From assembly GCA_964519995.1 (NCBI GenBank), contig CAZFLY010000025.1, forward strand, positions 1-39,010: DNA of 39,010 nucleotides, read 5' to 3'. Shown here one piece after another: positions 16,042 to 24,486 of the stretch. Each line of letters opens with the position of its first letter. Positions within the stretch are counted from its first letter, which is position 1. The DNA comes from CAZFLY01 sp964519995 (GTDB lineage Bacteria > Planctomycetota > Phycisphaerae > Sedimentisphaerales > Anaerobacaceae). Position numbers and translations under genes: made by a program. The notes beneath the pieces are model-generated. The model worked only from the letters and a program-made list of their open reading frames with translations. It did not search any database and had not been told where the DNA came from.

Positions 16042-17190
16042 TCATCTTTTTGTTAAGTAGAAGCCTCGACATGTAATTTCCAGTTGCTCATCGTTCTTTA
16101 TCTTCACACGGAAGACATCTGTGAATAGACTTCGCGCGTCTATACGTGCCGGTGGAGTTATTTGAACCTCGAACTGGTAGCCGCTACTGAGCTTCTCCTG
16201 GCTCAGAACCTTCATAGTGTTATTCTTTGATGACGTCGATTCAATCTCAAAATCCTCACTGTAGTTATTCAGAACAGATATTTTCCTGACGACAGGTTGG
16301 TTCGGCTTGGCGCCAAAGACGATAATCTGCGGGGGACTACTCACAAACCGCGGCAGCACATCAAAAAAGACATCGACGGAGTCACATTCCGGATGAGTCA
16401 GGCTGATTTTGATATTTCCTCTTTCGTATCGCCCCAATTTATCAATATCGGCCTTGGGCCGAAGAAAAAACTCAGTGGCCTGCACCGACGGATCATAGTC
16501 AGCAGTCAGGCATCCCGCGGTAGCTCTAAATCCCGTTATCGAAAAAGGCTTGTTATCCCGGCTGGAAATCTTTATTTCCGGGCATCCTGCATTTTCCTCC
16601 CTAAGAAGAAGTTTAAGCGTTTTAGGCTCGCAGCTAACCTTGTTGACAATATTAGCATTTAGTGTCAAAGTAACCCGCGGCATTTTTTCATCGTTAGTTC
16701 TAACATGCAGTTGCCGCGTGAACCTGCGATATCCCGAGCCGGAACGAAAATCCACTGTCAATGTACCACTTTCGCCCGGGGCATACTCTTTCTTGTCCAG
16801 CCTTGCGGAAACACCACAACATCTTTCGACTTCTTTAATTTTCAATAAGCCATTCCCAGTGTTCGTGAATCTAAATCCACACGTCTGCTTCGCTCCAGGC
16901 GATATTTCGCCAAAATCGTGAACGACTTTCTCAAATGTGATTCTTGGCGCTGCTGGTTCAGCATCGGTTTTTCGTTCAGGACTGTCCGATTGCACCATTG
17001 TGGGCTCGTCTTTGGCCAGTACTTGACGCTGTGTCTGCATAGATGAACTCTCTTCGACTGCGGTTTGCTCCTGACAGCCAAGTGGTAAAAGAAAAGCAGA
17101 ACCCAAAAAGAGCAACAGATATGAAACAATAGCCATGACACCTGGTGTCTTGTATCTTAACCATCTTCTTCTCTTAGAAACGCGTCCCAT
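16042..17190 (-). CDS. DUF1573 lipoprotein
   Basis: A 382-residue protein with a membrane signal and lipobox LPLGC. A DUF1573 domain follows, starting ITFEKVVHDFGEISPGAKQTCGFRFTN-like and carrying VERCCGVSA where family members have a Cys-Gly-Cys motif. A second Ig-like region of about 200 residues completes it. DUF1573 proteins are common in planctomycetes and Bacteroidetes as exported Ig-like proteins of unknown function. Start set at ATG 17190, with GGAG 10 nt upstream. An earlier TTG at 17232 lies within a few bases of the start point predicted from the promoter at 17244-17272, so it is unlikely. It is the first gene of the transcript that probably includes the cytochrome and the gsp genes. 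Confidence 0.8.
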   Translation of the reverse strand: MGRVSKRRRWLRYKTPGVMAIVSYLLLFLGSAFLLPLGCQEQTAVEESSSMQTQRQVLAKDEPTMVQSDSPERKTDAEPAAPRITFEKVVHDFGEISPGAKQTCGFRFTNTGNGLLKIKEVERCCGVSARLDKKEYAPGESGTLTVDFRSGSGYRRFTRQLHVRTNDEKMPRVTLTLNANIVNKVSCEPKTLKLLLREENAGCPEIKISSRDNKPFSITGFRATAGCLTADYDPSVQATEFFLRPKADIDKLGRYERGNIKISLTHPECDSVDVFFDVLPRFVSSPPQIIVFGAKPNQPVVRKISVLNNYSEDFEIESTSSKNNTMKVLSQEKLSSGYQFEVQITPPARIDARSLFTDVFRVKIKNDEQLEITCRGFYLTKR

Positions 17191-17243
17191 ATTATGATCT
17201 CCAAACGAAGTAAAGAGGTTACTCCTTACCAATAATCCTAGTC

Positions 17244-17272
17244 ATTATAAATAAAACAGGCCAATCCAACAA
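17244..17272 (-). promoter_or_regulatory. Consensus promoter for the DUF1573-cytochrome-gsp transcript
   Basis: On the minus strand, -35 TTGTTG (17272-17267), a 17-bp spacer and -10 TATAAT (17249-17244, perfect consensus). The predicted start is about 17237, giving a leader of roughly 45 nt before the ATG at 17190. Confidence 0.6.
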
Positions 17273-17475
17273 GTACTTTTCGGCTGAGCAGCCATACTGC
17301 GAACCACGGATAGACGTATCAATACAACAGGTTTGAGCAGTCATGCAGTGACATCCTGCGCGCCGAGCCAGAGCAAGTACGTTTGGAAACTAACTTAGAC
17401 ACTGAACCACTAAGGGGAAGAAATATGCGGCTTTCTCACAGGGAAACAATACTTAGCGGAAAAATGGATTTTTTG

Positions 17476-17504
17476 TTGCTTATATGGTCAATCAACCATA
17501 TACT
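17476..17504 (+). promoter_or_regulatory. lexA promoter
   Basis: -35 TTGCTT (17476-17481), a 17-bp spacer and -10 TATACT (17499-17504). Transcription is predicted to start near 17511, about 20 nt before the lexA ATG. The palindrome at 17481-17502 fills the spacer and overlaps both boxes. Confidence 0.6.
17481..17502. promoter_or_regulatory. Candidate LexA operator TATATGGT-N6-ACCATATA
   Basis: A perfect 8-bp inverted repeat with a 6-bp spacer (CAATCA), placed between the -35 and -10 boxes of the lexA promoter. LexA genes are usually autoregulated by such a site. The sequence does not match the E. coli CTGT-N8-ACAG box, the Bacillus GAAC-N4-GTTC box or the alphaproteobacterial GTTC-N7-GTTC box. 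Confidence 0.6.
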
Positions 17505-17531
17505 GTAATAAGATTATTTAAGAGGGTAGCT

Positions 17532-18146
17532 ATGGAACCGCTAACGGAAAAACAGCAAAAGGTTCTTAAATATATCGAGGGCCGATTGCAGGAGAATAGT
17601 CCACCGAGCCAAAGAGAAATTGCTGAGCACTTTGGCTTGGCTCAAAATGCTGTATATCAGTTGATAAGGTATCTAAAGAAAAAGGGGTATCTGATAGACG
17701 TAGGTAGCCATCGGGGACTTAGGCTATCAAAAGCATATTTTGACAGGAAAAGACAAACTGAAGGCATCCCTATCGTAGGTACGGTAGCAGCGGGTGAGCC
17801 GATATTGGCGGAAGAAAATATCGAAGGATACGTAGACCCGCAGGGCTTTTTCGATCAATCGAAGAATACATTTATTCTAAAGGTTGTCGGCGATAGTATG
17901 GTCGATGAAGGTATTATGGATGGCGACTATGTAGTGGTTGAACCAACCCAAAAAATCGAAAACGGCCAAATAGGCGTTGTGTTGCTCGATGACGAAGCAA
18001 CAGTAAAAAAAGTGTACGTTCAACATGGCCGGATAGCTCTAAAATCCGCCAACCGTGCAGCAGGCTATAAGACCAGATATGTCAGGCGAACCGATAAAGA
18101 TATCCGTATAATTGGCAAAGTAACAGGTTGTTTCAGGAAGCTATAG
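17532..18146 (+). CDS. lexA: LexA repressor (SOS regulator)
   Basis: A 204-residue LexA. The N-terminal winged helix-turn-helix contains PPSQREIAEHFGLAQNAVYQLIRYL (about 24-48). The C-terminal S24 peptidase has cleavage site A87-G88 (TVAAGEP), catalytic Ser122 in GDSMVDEG and Lys159 in EATVKK. It represses SOS genes until RecA filaments trigger self-cleavage. The ATG at 17532 is chosen because GAGGG lies just upstream and the family begins near LTEKQQKVL; the frame is open back to 17484, but that would place the start inside the promoter. It heads a tight cassette: DUF72 starts 4 nt after its stop. Confidence 0.95.
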   Translation: MEPLTEKQQKVLKYIEGRLQENSPPSQREIAEHFGLAQNAVYQLIRYLKKKGYLIDVGSHRGLRLSKAYFDRKRQTEGIPIVGTVAAGEPILAEENIEGYVDPQGFFDQSKNTFILKVVGDSMVDEGIMDGDYVVVEPTQKIENGQIGVVLLDDEATVKKVYVQHGRIALKSANRAAGYKTRYVRRTDKDIRIIGKVTGCFRKL

Positions 18147-18150
18147 CAGA

Positions 18151-19002
18151 ATGGTCGGCAAGGTTTACATAGGCATAGCAGGCTGGTCTTATCCGGACTG
18201 GAGAGGGATAGTATATCCAAAAACAAAAGTTGACCAGCTTGAGTACGTGAGCAAATTCGTAGACTGTCTGGAGATAAACAGCACTTTTTACCGGCCACCT
18301 TTTGAGAAAACCACAAAATCGTGGTTGGAGAAAACCTCAAAACGTCCAGATTTTTTCTTCACCGCCAAACTGCATCGAAGCTTCACACACGAAGGTAAAA
18401 TTGATGCAGAAACTGTTAAGCATTTTCATAAAGGCTTCTGGCCTTTCCTCGAAACCGGTAAGCTAAAGCACCTGCTCGTGCAGTTCAGATATGATTTTGC
18501 CGACACTAATTTGAACCGTCAGCATCTATCGAAGATAGTAAAGAGTTTCTCCGATGCCTTCAGTTTAGCGGTAGAGGTAAGACACAAATCCTGGCAGATG
18601 CCGAATGCCCTGGCATTTCTCACAGAGCTTGGAGTTTCGGTCTGTAATCTTGATTATCCGACTGCCCGAAACTCGTTTGATATGCAGCATTGCACCGTAG
18701 GCACGAACGGTTACTTTAGAATGCACGGCAGAAATGTAGAAAAATGGTTTAGCAAGGCCGGCAGGGACGAAACCTATAACTACTATTACAACGAAGAGGA
18801 ACTGACAGAGATAAAACAGCGGATAGATGAATTGGCCAAGGCCTTTGAAACTCTTACCGTCATTACCAACAATCATTACAAAGGTGCTGAACTTGCCAAT
18901 GCCCTTGAGCTGAAATGTCTCTTGACCGGCCAGAAACAATACGTTCCCGAAGGGCTTCTGAGAGCCTATCCGAACATGGCAAAGATTGCCTTAGACCAGT
19001 GA
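18151..19002 (+). CDS. DUF72 (YecE-like) TIM-barrel protein in the SOS cassette
   Basis: A 283-residue DUF72 protein beginning VYIGIAGWSYPDWRGIVYP, with the family's conserved internal blocks LEINSTFYRPP, FFFTAKLHRSFTH, LAVEVRHKSW and YFRMHGRN, and a late VITNNHYKG. DUF72 proteins have a TIM-barrel-like fold and no established reaction. Length is normal. It lies 4 nt after lexA and 11 nt before umuD, so it should be transcribed with them and induced by DNA damage; this is inference from position. AGGAAG upstream of the ATG can serve as ribosome-binding site. Confidence 0.88.
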   Translation: MVGKVYIGIAGWSYPDWRGIVYPKTKVDQLEYVSKFVDCLEINSTFYRPPFEKTTKSWLEKTSKRPDFFFTAKLHRSFTHEGKIDAETVKHFHKGFWPFLETGKLKHLLVQFRYDFADTNLNRQHLSKIVKSFSDAFSLAVEVRHKSWQMPNALAFLTELGVSVCNLDYPTARNSFDMQHCTVGTNGYFRMHGRNVEKWFSKAGRDETYNYYYNEEELTEIKQRIDELAKAFETLTVITNNHYKGAELANALELKCLLTGQKQYVPEGLLRAYPNMAKIALDQ

Positions 19003-19013
19003 TACGCATAGCA

Positions 19014-19445
19014 ATGAACACTAAAGTCCAAACAACTTGTATGCCGGATTTATCAACAGAATATCACCAGACCCTGTTCGAAGCGGTAGTGCCGGCGGGA
19101 TTTCCCTCGCCCGCGGCTGATTACGAAGAAGGTACGCTCGACCTAAATAAGTACCTGATTAAGCATCCGGCAGCCACATTTTTCGTCAGAGTTGCCGGTG
19201 ATTCTATGATTGGAGCGGGCATTCACTGCGGAGACCTTCTGATCGTTGACCGCAGCCTCGAACCGAAAGATAAAAGCGTGGTGATTGCAGCTATAAATAG
19301 CGAACTAACTGTTAAAAGAATCAGAATGAGGAAAAAGAAAATCATTTTGGAACCTGAAAATGAAAACTACTCTGCTCAGCAAATCACCGAGGATACGGAA
19401 TTCGAGGTCTGGGGAGTAGTAACCAGCGTAATACATCACGTATGA
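19014..19445 (+). CDS. umuD: UmuD-like S24 peptidase, translesion polymerase subunit
   Basis: A 143-residue S24 peptidase without a DNA-binding domain. The self-cleavage site is Ala-Gly in VPAGFPSPAADYEE, the nucleophile is Ser in GDSMIGAGI, and the general base is Lys in LTVKRI. By family knowledge, RecA-stimulated cleavage yields UmuD', which joins UmuC to form DNA polymerase V. ATG 19014 was chosen by size (UmuD is about 140 residues) and because it clears the DUF72 stop at 19002; its ribosome-binding site is weak, and an ATG at 19041 is possible. umuC overlaps its stop codon by 4 bp. Confidence 0.92.
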   Translation: MNTKVQTTCMPDLSTEYHQTLFEAVVPAGFPSPAADYEEGTLDLNKYLIKHPAATFFVRVAGDSMIGAGIHCGDLLIVDRSLEPKDKSVVIAAINSELTVKRIRMRKKKIILEPENENYSAQQITEDTEFEVWGVVTSVIHHV

Positions 19446-20701
19446 AAAAGGAAATATTTGCACTTGTCGATTGTAATAACTTCTATGCCTCTTGCGAGCG
19501 AGTCTTTAATCCTAAATTAGAAGGCAGGCCGGTAATTGTATTGTCGAACAATGATGGCTGTGTTGTAGCACGTTCAAATGAAGCAAAGGCATTAGGTATA
19601 GGTATGGGAGTTGCTGCCTTCGAGGTTGAGGATATTATCGGAAAAAATGGGATTGAGGTTTTTTCCTCAAACTACGCCCTTTATGCTGACATGTCCAGCC
19701 GAGTTATGGAAACGCTGTCTATTTTTACCCCTGATATAGAGATATATTCAATTGACGAAGCGTTTCTGAACCTTGGCGGCTTCGGCCGTTCTTTAACAGA
19801 CTACGGCCGAAAGATACAGCGAACTGTCAAACAATGGACTGGTATGCCGGTGACTATCGGTATAGGTCGAACGAAGACGCTGGCAAAGATAGCCAATTGG
19901 CTCGCCAAGAAATCTGCCAAAGCAAATGGCGTGTTGGATTTGACCGATTTCCCTTGCCTTGACGGAATTCTTGCCGAAACTCCGGTGGAGAAAATCTGGA
20001 CGGTAGGAATTAAAACGACCATCAAGCTAAAAAGAGCGGGGATTAAAACCGCTCTTGACCTTCGGGATACGGATATCAGTTGGATCAGACAAAAGTTCGG
20101 AGTGGTAGGCGTAAGAACAGTTTATGAACTAAGGGGTATTTGCTGTTATCCGTTGGAGCAAAATCCGCCTGTTAAAAAATCAATTACAGTATCACGGATG
20201 TTCGGAAAGCCGGTAGAATCTGTTGAAGAATTAAAACAGGCTATTGCAAGCTACGCGTCAAGGGCAGGTGAGAAACTCCGTGAGCAGCATTTAGCAGCCG
20301 GCGCAATGACCGTTTTTGTTACGACCAGCCGATTTATAAAAAAAAGATATTTCAATGCTAACACTATTGAGTTCGGCGTTGCCACAAATGACACAATGGA
20401 GCTTATTCGGGCTGGGCTATCGTGTATAGATAAATTGTATCGCCGGGGTTTTGCTTTCAAAAAGGCCGGGATTATACTCAATGGCCTTTTGCCTGAAAAA
20501 CAAATTCAGAGAAGCTTGTTCGATAATACCGACAGAGAAAAATCTCAGCGACTTATGCAGGCGATAGATTCTGTCAATACCAGATTGAACTGCCCGCTTC
20601 GATGGGCAACAGAGGGATTGAATCAGCCCTGGAAGGTCAAATTCAACAGACGTTCTTACCGGTACACAACCCATTGGGACGAACTATTAGAGGTGGCTTA
20701 A
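19442..20701 (+). CDS. umuC: UmuC, Y-family DNA polymerase V catalytic subunit
   Basis: A 419-residue Y-family polymerase. The catalytic acidic residues are Asp10 in FALVDCNNFYASCE and Asp105-Glu106 in YSIDEAFL, and Tyr15 lies at the steric-gate position. SNNDGCVVARSNEAKALGI is typical of UmuC rather than DinB. A little-finger domain follows, and QRSLF (356-360) fits a beta-clamp binding motif. The C-terminal domain ends in WDELLEV. It copies damaged DNA with low fidelity together with UmuD'. The ATGA overlap with umuD indicates coupled translation. It is full length with no visible lesion. Confidence 0.95.
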   Translation: MKKEIFALVDCNNFYASCERVFNPKLEGRPVIVLSNNDGCVVARSNEAKALGIGMGVAAFEVEDIIGKNGIEVFSSNYALYADMSSRVMETLSIFTPDIEIYSIDEAFLNLGGFGRSLTDYGRKIQRTVKQWTGMPVTIGIGRTKTLAKIANWLAKKSAKANGVLDLTDFPCLDGILAETPVEKIWTVGIKTTIKLKRAGIKTALDLRDTDISWIRQKFGVVGVRTVYELRGICCYPLEQNPPVKKSITVSRMFGKPVESVEELKQAIASYASRAGEKLREQHLAAGAMTVFVTTSRFIKKRYFNANTIEFGVATNDTMELIRAGLSCIDKLYRRGFAFKKAGIILNGLLPEKQIQRSLFDNTDREKSQRLMQAIDSVNTRLNCPLRWATEGLNQPWKVKFNRRSYRYTTHWDELLEVA

Positions 20702-20706
20702 AATAA

Positions 20707-20780
20707 TGGGCGGTACAGGACTTGAACCTGTGACCTCCTGCGTGTCGAGCAGGCGCTCTAGCCATCTGAGCTAACCGCCC
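20707..20780 (-). tRNA. tRNA-Val (anticodon GAC)
   Basis: The minus strand folds as a complete cloverleaf. Acceptor stem GGGCGGT/ACCGCCC and discriminator A are followed by D stem GCTC/GAGC and anticodon stem CCTGC/GCAGG with loop TCGACAC. The variable loop has 5 nt and the T stem is ACAGG/CCTGT with loop TTCAAGT. Positions 34-36 read GAC, so valine. CCA is not encoded. Position 33 is C instead of the nearly universal U. The gene lies 5 nt after the convergent umuC stop. Confidence 0.92.
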
Positions 20781-20798
20781 TTAATGCTCAGAAAACTC

Positions 20799-20827
20799 AA
20801 TATGCCTGAAAGAAGTACAAAAGGCAA
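20799..20827 (-). promoter_or_regulatory. Probable tRNA-Val promoter
   Basis: Minus strand: -35 TTGCCT (20827-20822), a 17-bp spacer and -10 CATATT (20804-20799). The predicted start is about 12 nt before the mature tRNA. Confidence 0.45.
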
Positions 20828-20883
20828 GAACTTTTTTCGCCTGTGTCTCTGCGCAAAAAAAAGACCGACAGAACGTCTAAAAA

Positions 20884-20932
20884 CTGGTAATTGGTAACTG
20901 GTAATTGGTGATTCGTAATTCGTAATTGTTTA
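20884..20932. repeat. Heptad array (TTGGTAA/TTCGTAA type)
   Basis: Seven contiguous 7-bp units: CTGGTAA, TTGGTAA, CTGGTAA, TTGGTGA, TTCGTAA, TTCGTAA, TTGTTTA. The array shifts from TTGGTAA to TTCGTAA within phase. It fills much of the gap between the tRNA gene and the last pseudopilin gene. Confidence 0.8.
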
Positions 20933-20987
20933 ACCAGTCCCAATGTACATCAGGATTTAACCAATTACCACAAATCTGCCGCAATAC

Positions 20988-21512
<525 letters not shown>

Positions 21513-21550
21513 TCGTTAGCTTCATGCTTCAGGAGATACTCTTCACGACT

Positions 21551-22039
21551 TTAATACCGCGCCCGAATCCAACAGGCTGAACTTATTTCCCGGGCATTCA
21601 AAAGAACTCGCACTGTGACTCTGACAAAGCTGCTGCTATGATCACCAACAACCAGCTCGAAGTTCGAAGCGCTAACATTTTCAACAGTAACCTGTTGAGT
21701 AAAAGCAGAAAAATCATTAAGAGTGGACCTGTCGGCGCTGATCGGCGGAGAAAATATCGCGCCGTCAAAATCGTCTACATCATCATAGCTGATAAAGTTC
21801 GGTTCCTCCGGGCCAAATGTGCCGATACCGGTTTCAGGATCCACCACATTCAGCATGGCAGTAAGCTCTCTTATCTGCTCGCTCAAAAATTCAGCAGTTG
21901 ACAATTCTGCTCCTTCGCTATTGGCTATTGTCAATGCACTGTTGGATGCAAGTAAAGCCGCGATTGCAAGACCAACTAAGACTACGGCGATCAGAACCTC
22001 TACGAGAGAGAAGCCATTACTGTATCGAGTATGTCGCAT
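21551..22039 (-). CDS. Pseudopilin, PilV/GspI-like
   Basis: A 162-residue prepilin with leader MRHTRYSNG and mature helix FSLVEVLIAVVLVGLAIAALLA with Glu at +5, typical of PilV/GspI. A strong GGGGGGA ribosome-binding site lies 5 nt before the ATG. The beta-rich C-terminal part ends with ISSACWIRARY. It follows the pilC-like gene by 54 bp and precedes the other pseudopilin by 74 bp. The leader has the same MRxTRY pattern as the next pseudopilin and GpsA, here from a decayed heptad run. Its role as a minor pilus-tip component is inferred. Confidence 0.78.
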   Translation of the reverse strand: MRHTRYSNGFSLVEVLIAVVLVGLAIAALLASNSALTIANSEGAELSTAEFLSEQIRELTAMLNVVDPETGIGTFGPEEPNFISYDDVDDFDGAIFSPPISADRSTLNDFSAFTQQVTVENVSASNFELVVGDHSSSFVRVTVRVLLNAREISSACWIRARY

Positions 22040-22093
22040 TTTGTCCCCCCATGTTCAAGCCAAAGGCGAAGTCTCCAGGCACACCAAACACAC

Positions 22094-23329
22094 TCAGTTG
22101 CTCGTAACAACTTTGGACATCTTGAATATCGGCAAAATAATGCTCATAGCGATAAAACCGACCAATACACCCATCAAGACTATCATTATGGGTTCGATCA
22201 TAGATGTCACGGTCTTTATAACTGTTTTTAGTTCCCGTGCATAATAATTGGAGACGTCTTTTAATACCTCCGCCATATTTCCTGAATCTTCGCCACTTTT
22301 TATCATCTGCTCAACATTCGGCGGCATCAGAGCATACTGTGCCAGACTCGATGCGATTTTTTTGCCCTGGCGAACCTCCTCATAGACTCCAAGCCACATC
22401 GCCTTGTAGAGCGCGTTGCCCGATATCTGAGCTGTTATCGAGATAGTATTAAGAATCGGCACGCCAGCTCTCGTCAAAACACCCATCGTATGCAAGCTCC
22501 TTGTTATATAGAGACTGCGACACAACGTTTTTAGAAGAGGAAGCCTTAGCTTGGTTTTATCCCACCAAAGACGCCCTGGGCCTGTGTTTATGAAATACCA
22601 AAATCCCCACAATACTGCACCGATAGCCGGCACAATAAGAAACCAGTAGCTCCGCAGAAAACCACTGGCGGCCATCAACATAATGGTTGGCATCGGCAAC
22701 AAGTGCTCCTTTCCTGCAAATATGGCTGTAAACCTCGGCAGTACAAAACACAATAAAAAGATCGTTACACTGATGGCCATAACCGCGATGATGATAGGAT
22801 AAACCATGGCACCTTTGACCTGTGAGCGAGTCGCAGCTTCCTCGTCCAAATACTCTGCCAGCTTAACTAACATGTCGCTTAGTGAACCTGAGATTTCCGC
22901 TGCTGCAACCATATTGACATAAAGATTAGTGAACACCTGAGGATGCTCAGCAAGTGCCTGGGAAAAACTTTGTCCAGCCTCAATTCCAGCCTTCAAATCA
23001 GTGACTACCTCCCTGAACTTCTGATTTGTGAGCTGTCCAGATATCGACTCAAGTGAATCCTGAAGGCTTATTCCAGCTTTGACCATGACAGCAAGCTGGG
23101 AAGTGAAATTCAGGATGTCTTTTCTGCTCGGCCCTAAATCGAATCTGAACTGCCGTATTCTCTGCAGCAGTGTAAGCCTGTCATTGGATTTGCCACGAGC
23201 GAATCGCGTGTCCTTGCCAGCTTTGTGAGTACGTCGGTAAGGTCTCTGCTCCGACTGCACCGTGGTTTGCTCTCGGTCATCAGTAACTAATATTGAACTT
23301 TGATGATTTTGTGAATCTTGTCCAAACAT
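22094..23329 (-). CDS. pilC: Type IV pilus-like platform protein PilC/GspF family
   Basis: A 411-residue GspF-family membrane protein. An N-terminal polar stretch of about 60 residues rich in Arg/Gln precedes the first GspF domain (FTSQLAVMVKAGISLQDSLESI). Membrane segments follow (AMVYPIIIAVMAISVTIFLLC and WFLIVPAIGAVLWGFWYFI). The second domain contains ITRSLHTMGVLTRAGVPILNTI, and a final membrane helix is near the C-terminus. It would couple the PilB and PilT ATPases to pilin insertion or removal. It starts 5 nt after the pilT stop. It is a distant paralog of gspF at 6749. Confidence 0.9.
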   Translation of the reverse strand: MFGQDSQNHQSSILVTDDREQTTVQSEQRPYRRTHKAGKDTRFARGKSNDRLTLLQRIRQFRFDLGPSRKDILNFTSQLAVMVKAGISLQDSLESISGQLTNQKFREVVTDLKAGIEAGQSFSQALAEHPQVFTNLYVNMVAAAEISGSLSDMLVKLAEYLDEEAATRSQVKGAMVYPIIIAVMAISVTIFLLCFVLPRFTAIFAGKEHLLPMPTIMLMAASGFLRSYWFLIVPAIGAVLWGFWYFINTGPGRLWWDKTKLRLPLLKTLCRSLYITRSLHTMGVLTRAGVPILNTISITAQISGNALYKAMWLGVYEEVRQGKKIASSLAQYALMPPNVEQMIKSGEDSGNMAEVLKDVSNYYARELKTVIKTVTSMIEPIMIVLMGVLVGFIAMSIILPIFKMSKVVTSN

Positions 23330-23334
23330 GTTTC

Positions 23335-24444
23335 TTACCTTTCAACACCAGCAGTACTGGGAGCCTGAACAATGCCAAAGTTATTAGCAGGAACAAGTAT
23401 CTTCTCCATTTTGCCGGGGTTGCTTGAGCGTGTCACGGCTTCTTCCCTGTCTATGTAACCTTTGAAGTACATCTCTGCAATACTGGTATCAAGATTCTGC
23501 ATACCCAGCCTGCGAGAAGTCTCAATGATATTCGGTATTTCGTAGATTCGATTCTCACGAATACAGTTTCTGGCAGCAGAGGTGCACAGCAGAATCTCTG
23601 TGCACGGAATCATCCCTGGCTCATCGATTCGCTTAAATAGTGTCTGGGAGATGACCGCCTGCAGAGTGTTCGCAAGCATAGTTCGAATCTGATTTTGCTG
23701 ATTAGCCGGATAGATATCAACAATACGCTCTACAGTCTGTGAGGCATTAATCGTATGCAAAGTGCTAAAGACCAAGTGTCCAGTCTCGGCAGCAGTGATT
23801 GTAAAGCTCGTGGTCTCAAGGTCTCTCATTTCACCAACCATAATAATGTCCGGGTCCTGCCGAAGAACATGTCTTAATCCCGAGGCAAAATCCGGACAAT
23901 CAGAACCTATTTCCCGTTGCTCTATCATGCTCTTTTCATTCTCTATCAAATATTCGATGGGATCCTCCAACGTAATTATGCGTTTGCTATATTTGGAATT
24001 TATCAGCCCAATCATCGCAGCAAGGCTGGTACTCTTGCCGGAGCCTGTATGACCGGTGACAAGCACCAAGCCTCTCGGCAGGTCGGTAAGCTCTTGAGCA
24101 ATGTGGGGCAAGTGTAATTCATCTATTGGAATGACCTGGTTCGGAATTACCCTAAACGATATTGCGATGGTGTCACGTTGATAGTGCGCGTTAACACGGA
24201 ACCGATGCCCATCATCGACGGCTGTGGAAAAATCGAAGTCTCTTTTCTCCTCAAACTTCTTGAATTTGTCGTGCCCAATCATGGAAAGAATCATTCCCTC
24301 GGCGTCTTCATTAGTTACCTCTGAGAAATCCATGTCAATCAATTCGGTGTTTTTGCGGAGCACAGGTGGCATGCCGACATTAATGTGCACATCGCTTGCC
24401 TTATTCTCAATTGCCTCTGCTAATATTGTCTTGACATCCAACAT
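23335..24444 (-). CDS. pilT: PilT-like pilus retraction ATPase
   Basis: A 369-residue ATPase of PilT length, without the long N-domain of PilB/GspE. It begins with the PilT-type PAS-like region ASDVHINVGMPPVLR. Walker A GHTGSGKST lies at about 131-139, followed by the Asp box LEDPIEYLIENEKSMIEQREIG, Walker B DPDIIMVGEMRD, the His box TLHTINA and the PilT-specific segment QTLFKR. PilT drives depolymerisation and retraction in type IV pili. Its presence points to a dynamic pilus rather than a second secretion system. It lies 42 bp after pilB and 5 bp before pilC. Confidence 0.92.
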   Translation of the reverse strand: MLDVKTILAEAIENKASDVHINVGMPPVLRKNTELIDMDFSEVTNEDAEGMILSMIGHDKFKKFEEKRDFDFSTAVDDGHRFRVNAHYQRDTIAISFRVIPNQVIPIDELHLPHIAQELTDLPRGLVLVTGHTGSGKSTSLAAMIGLINSKYSKRIITLEDPIEYLIENEKSMIEQREIGSDCPDFASGLRHVLRQDPDIIMVGEMRDLETTSFTITAAETGHLVFSTLHTINASQTVERIVDIYPANQQNQIRTMLANTLQAVISQTLFKRIDEPGMIPCTEILLCTSAARNCIRENRIYEIPNIIETSRRLGMQNLDTSIAEMYFKGYIDREEAVTRSSNPGKMEKILVPANNFGIVQAPSTAGVER

Positions 24445-24486
24445 ATCGCAGTCCTTATGAAAAAATCGTTTATTGATTTGTGCTAT

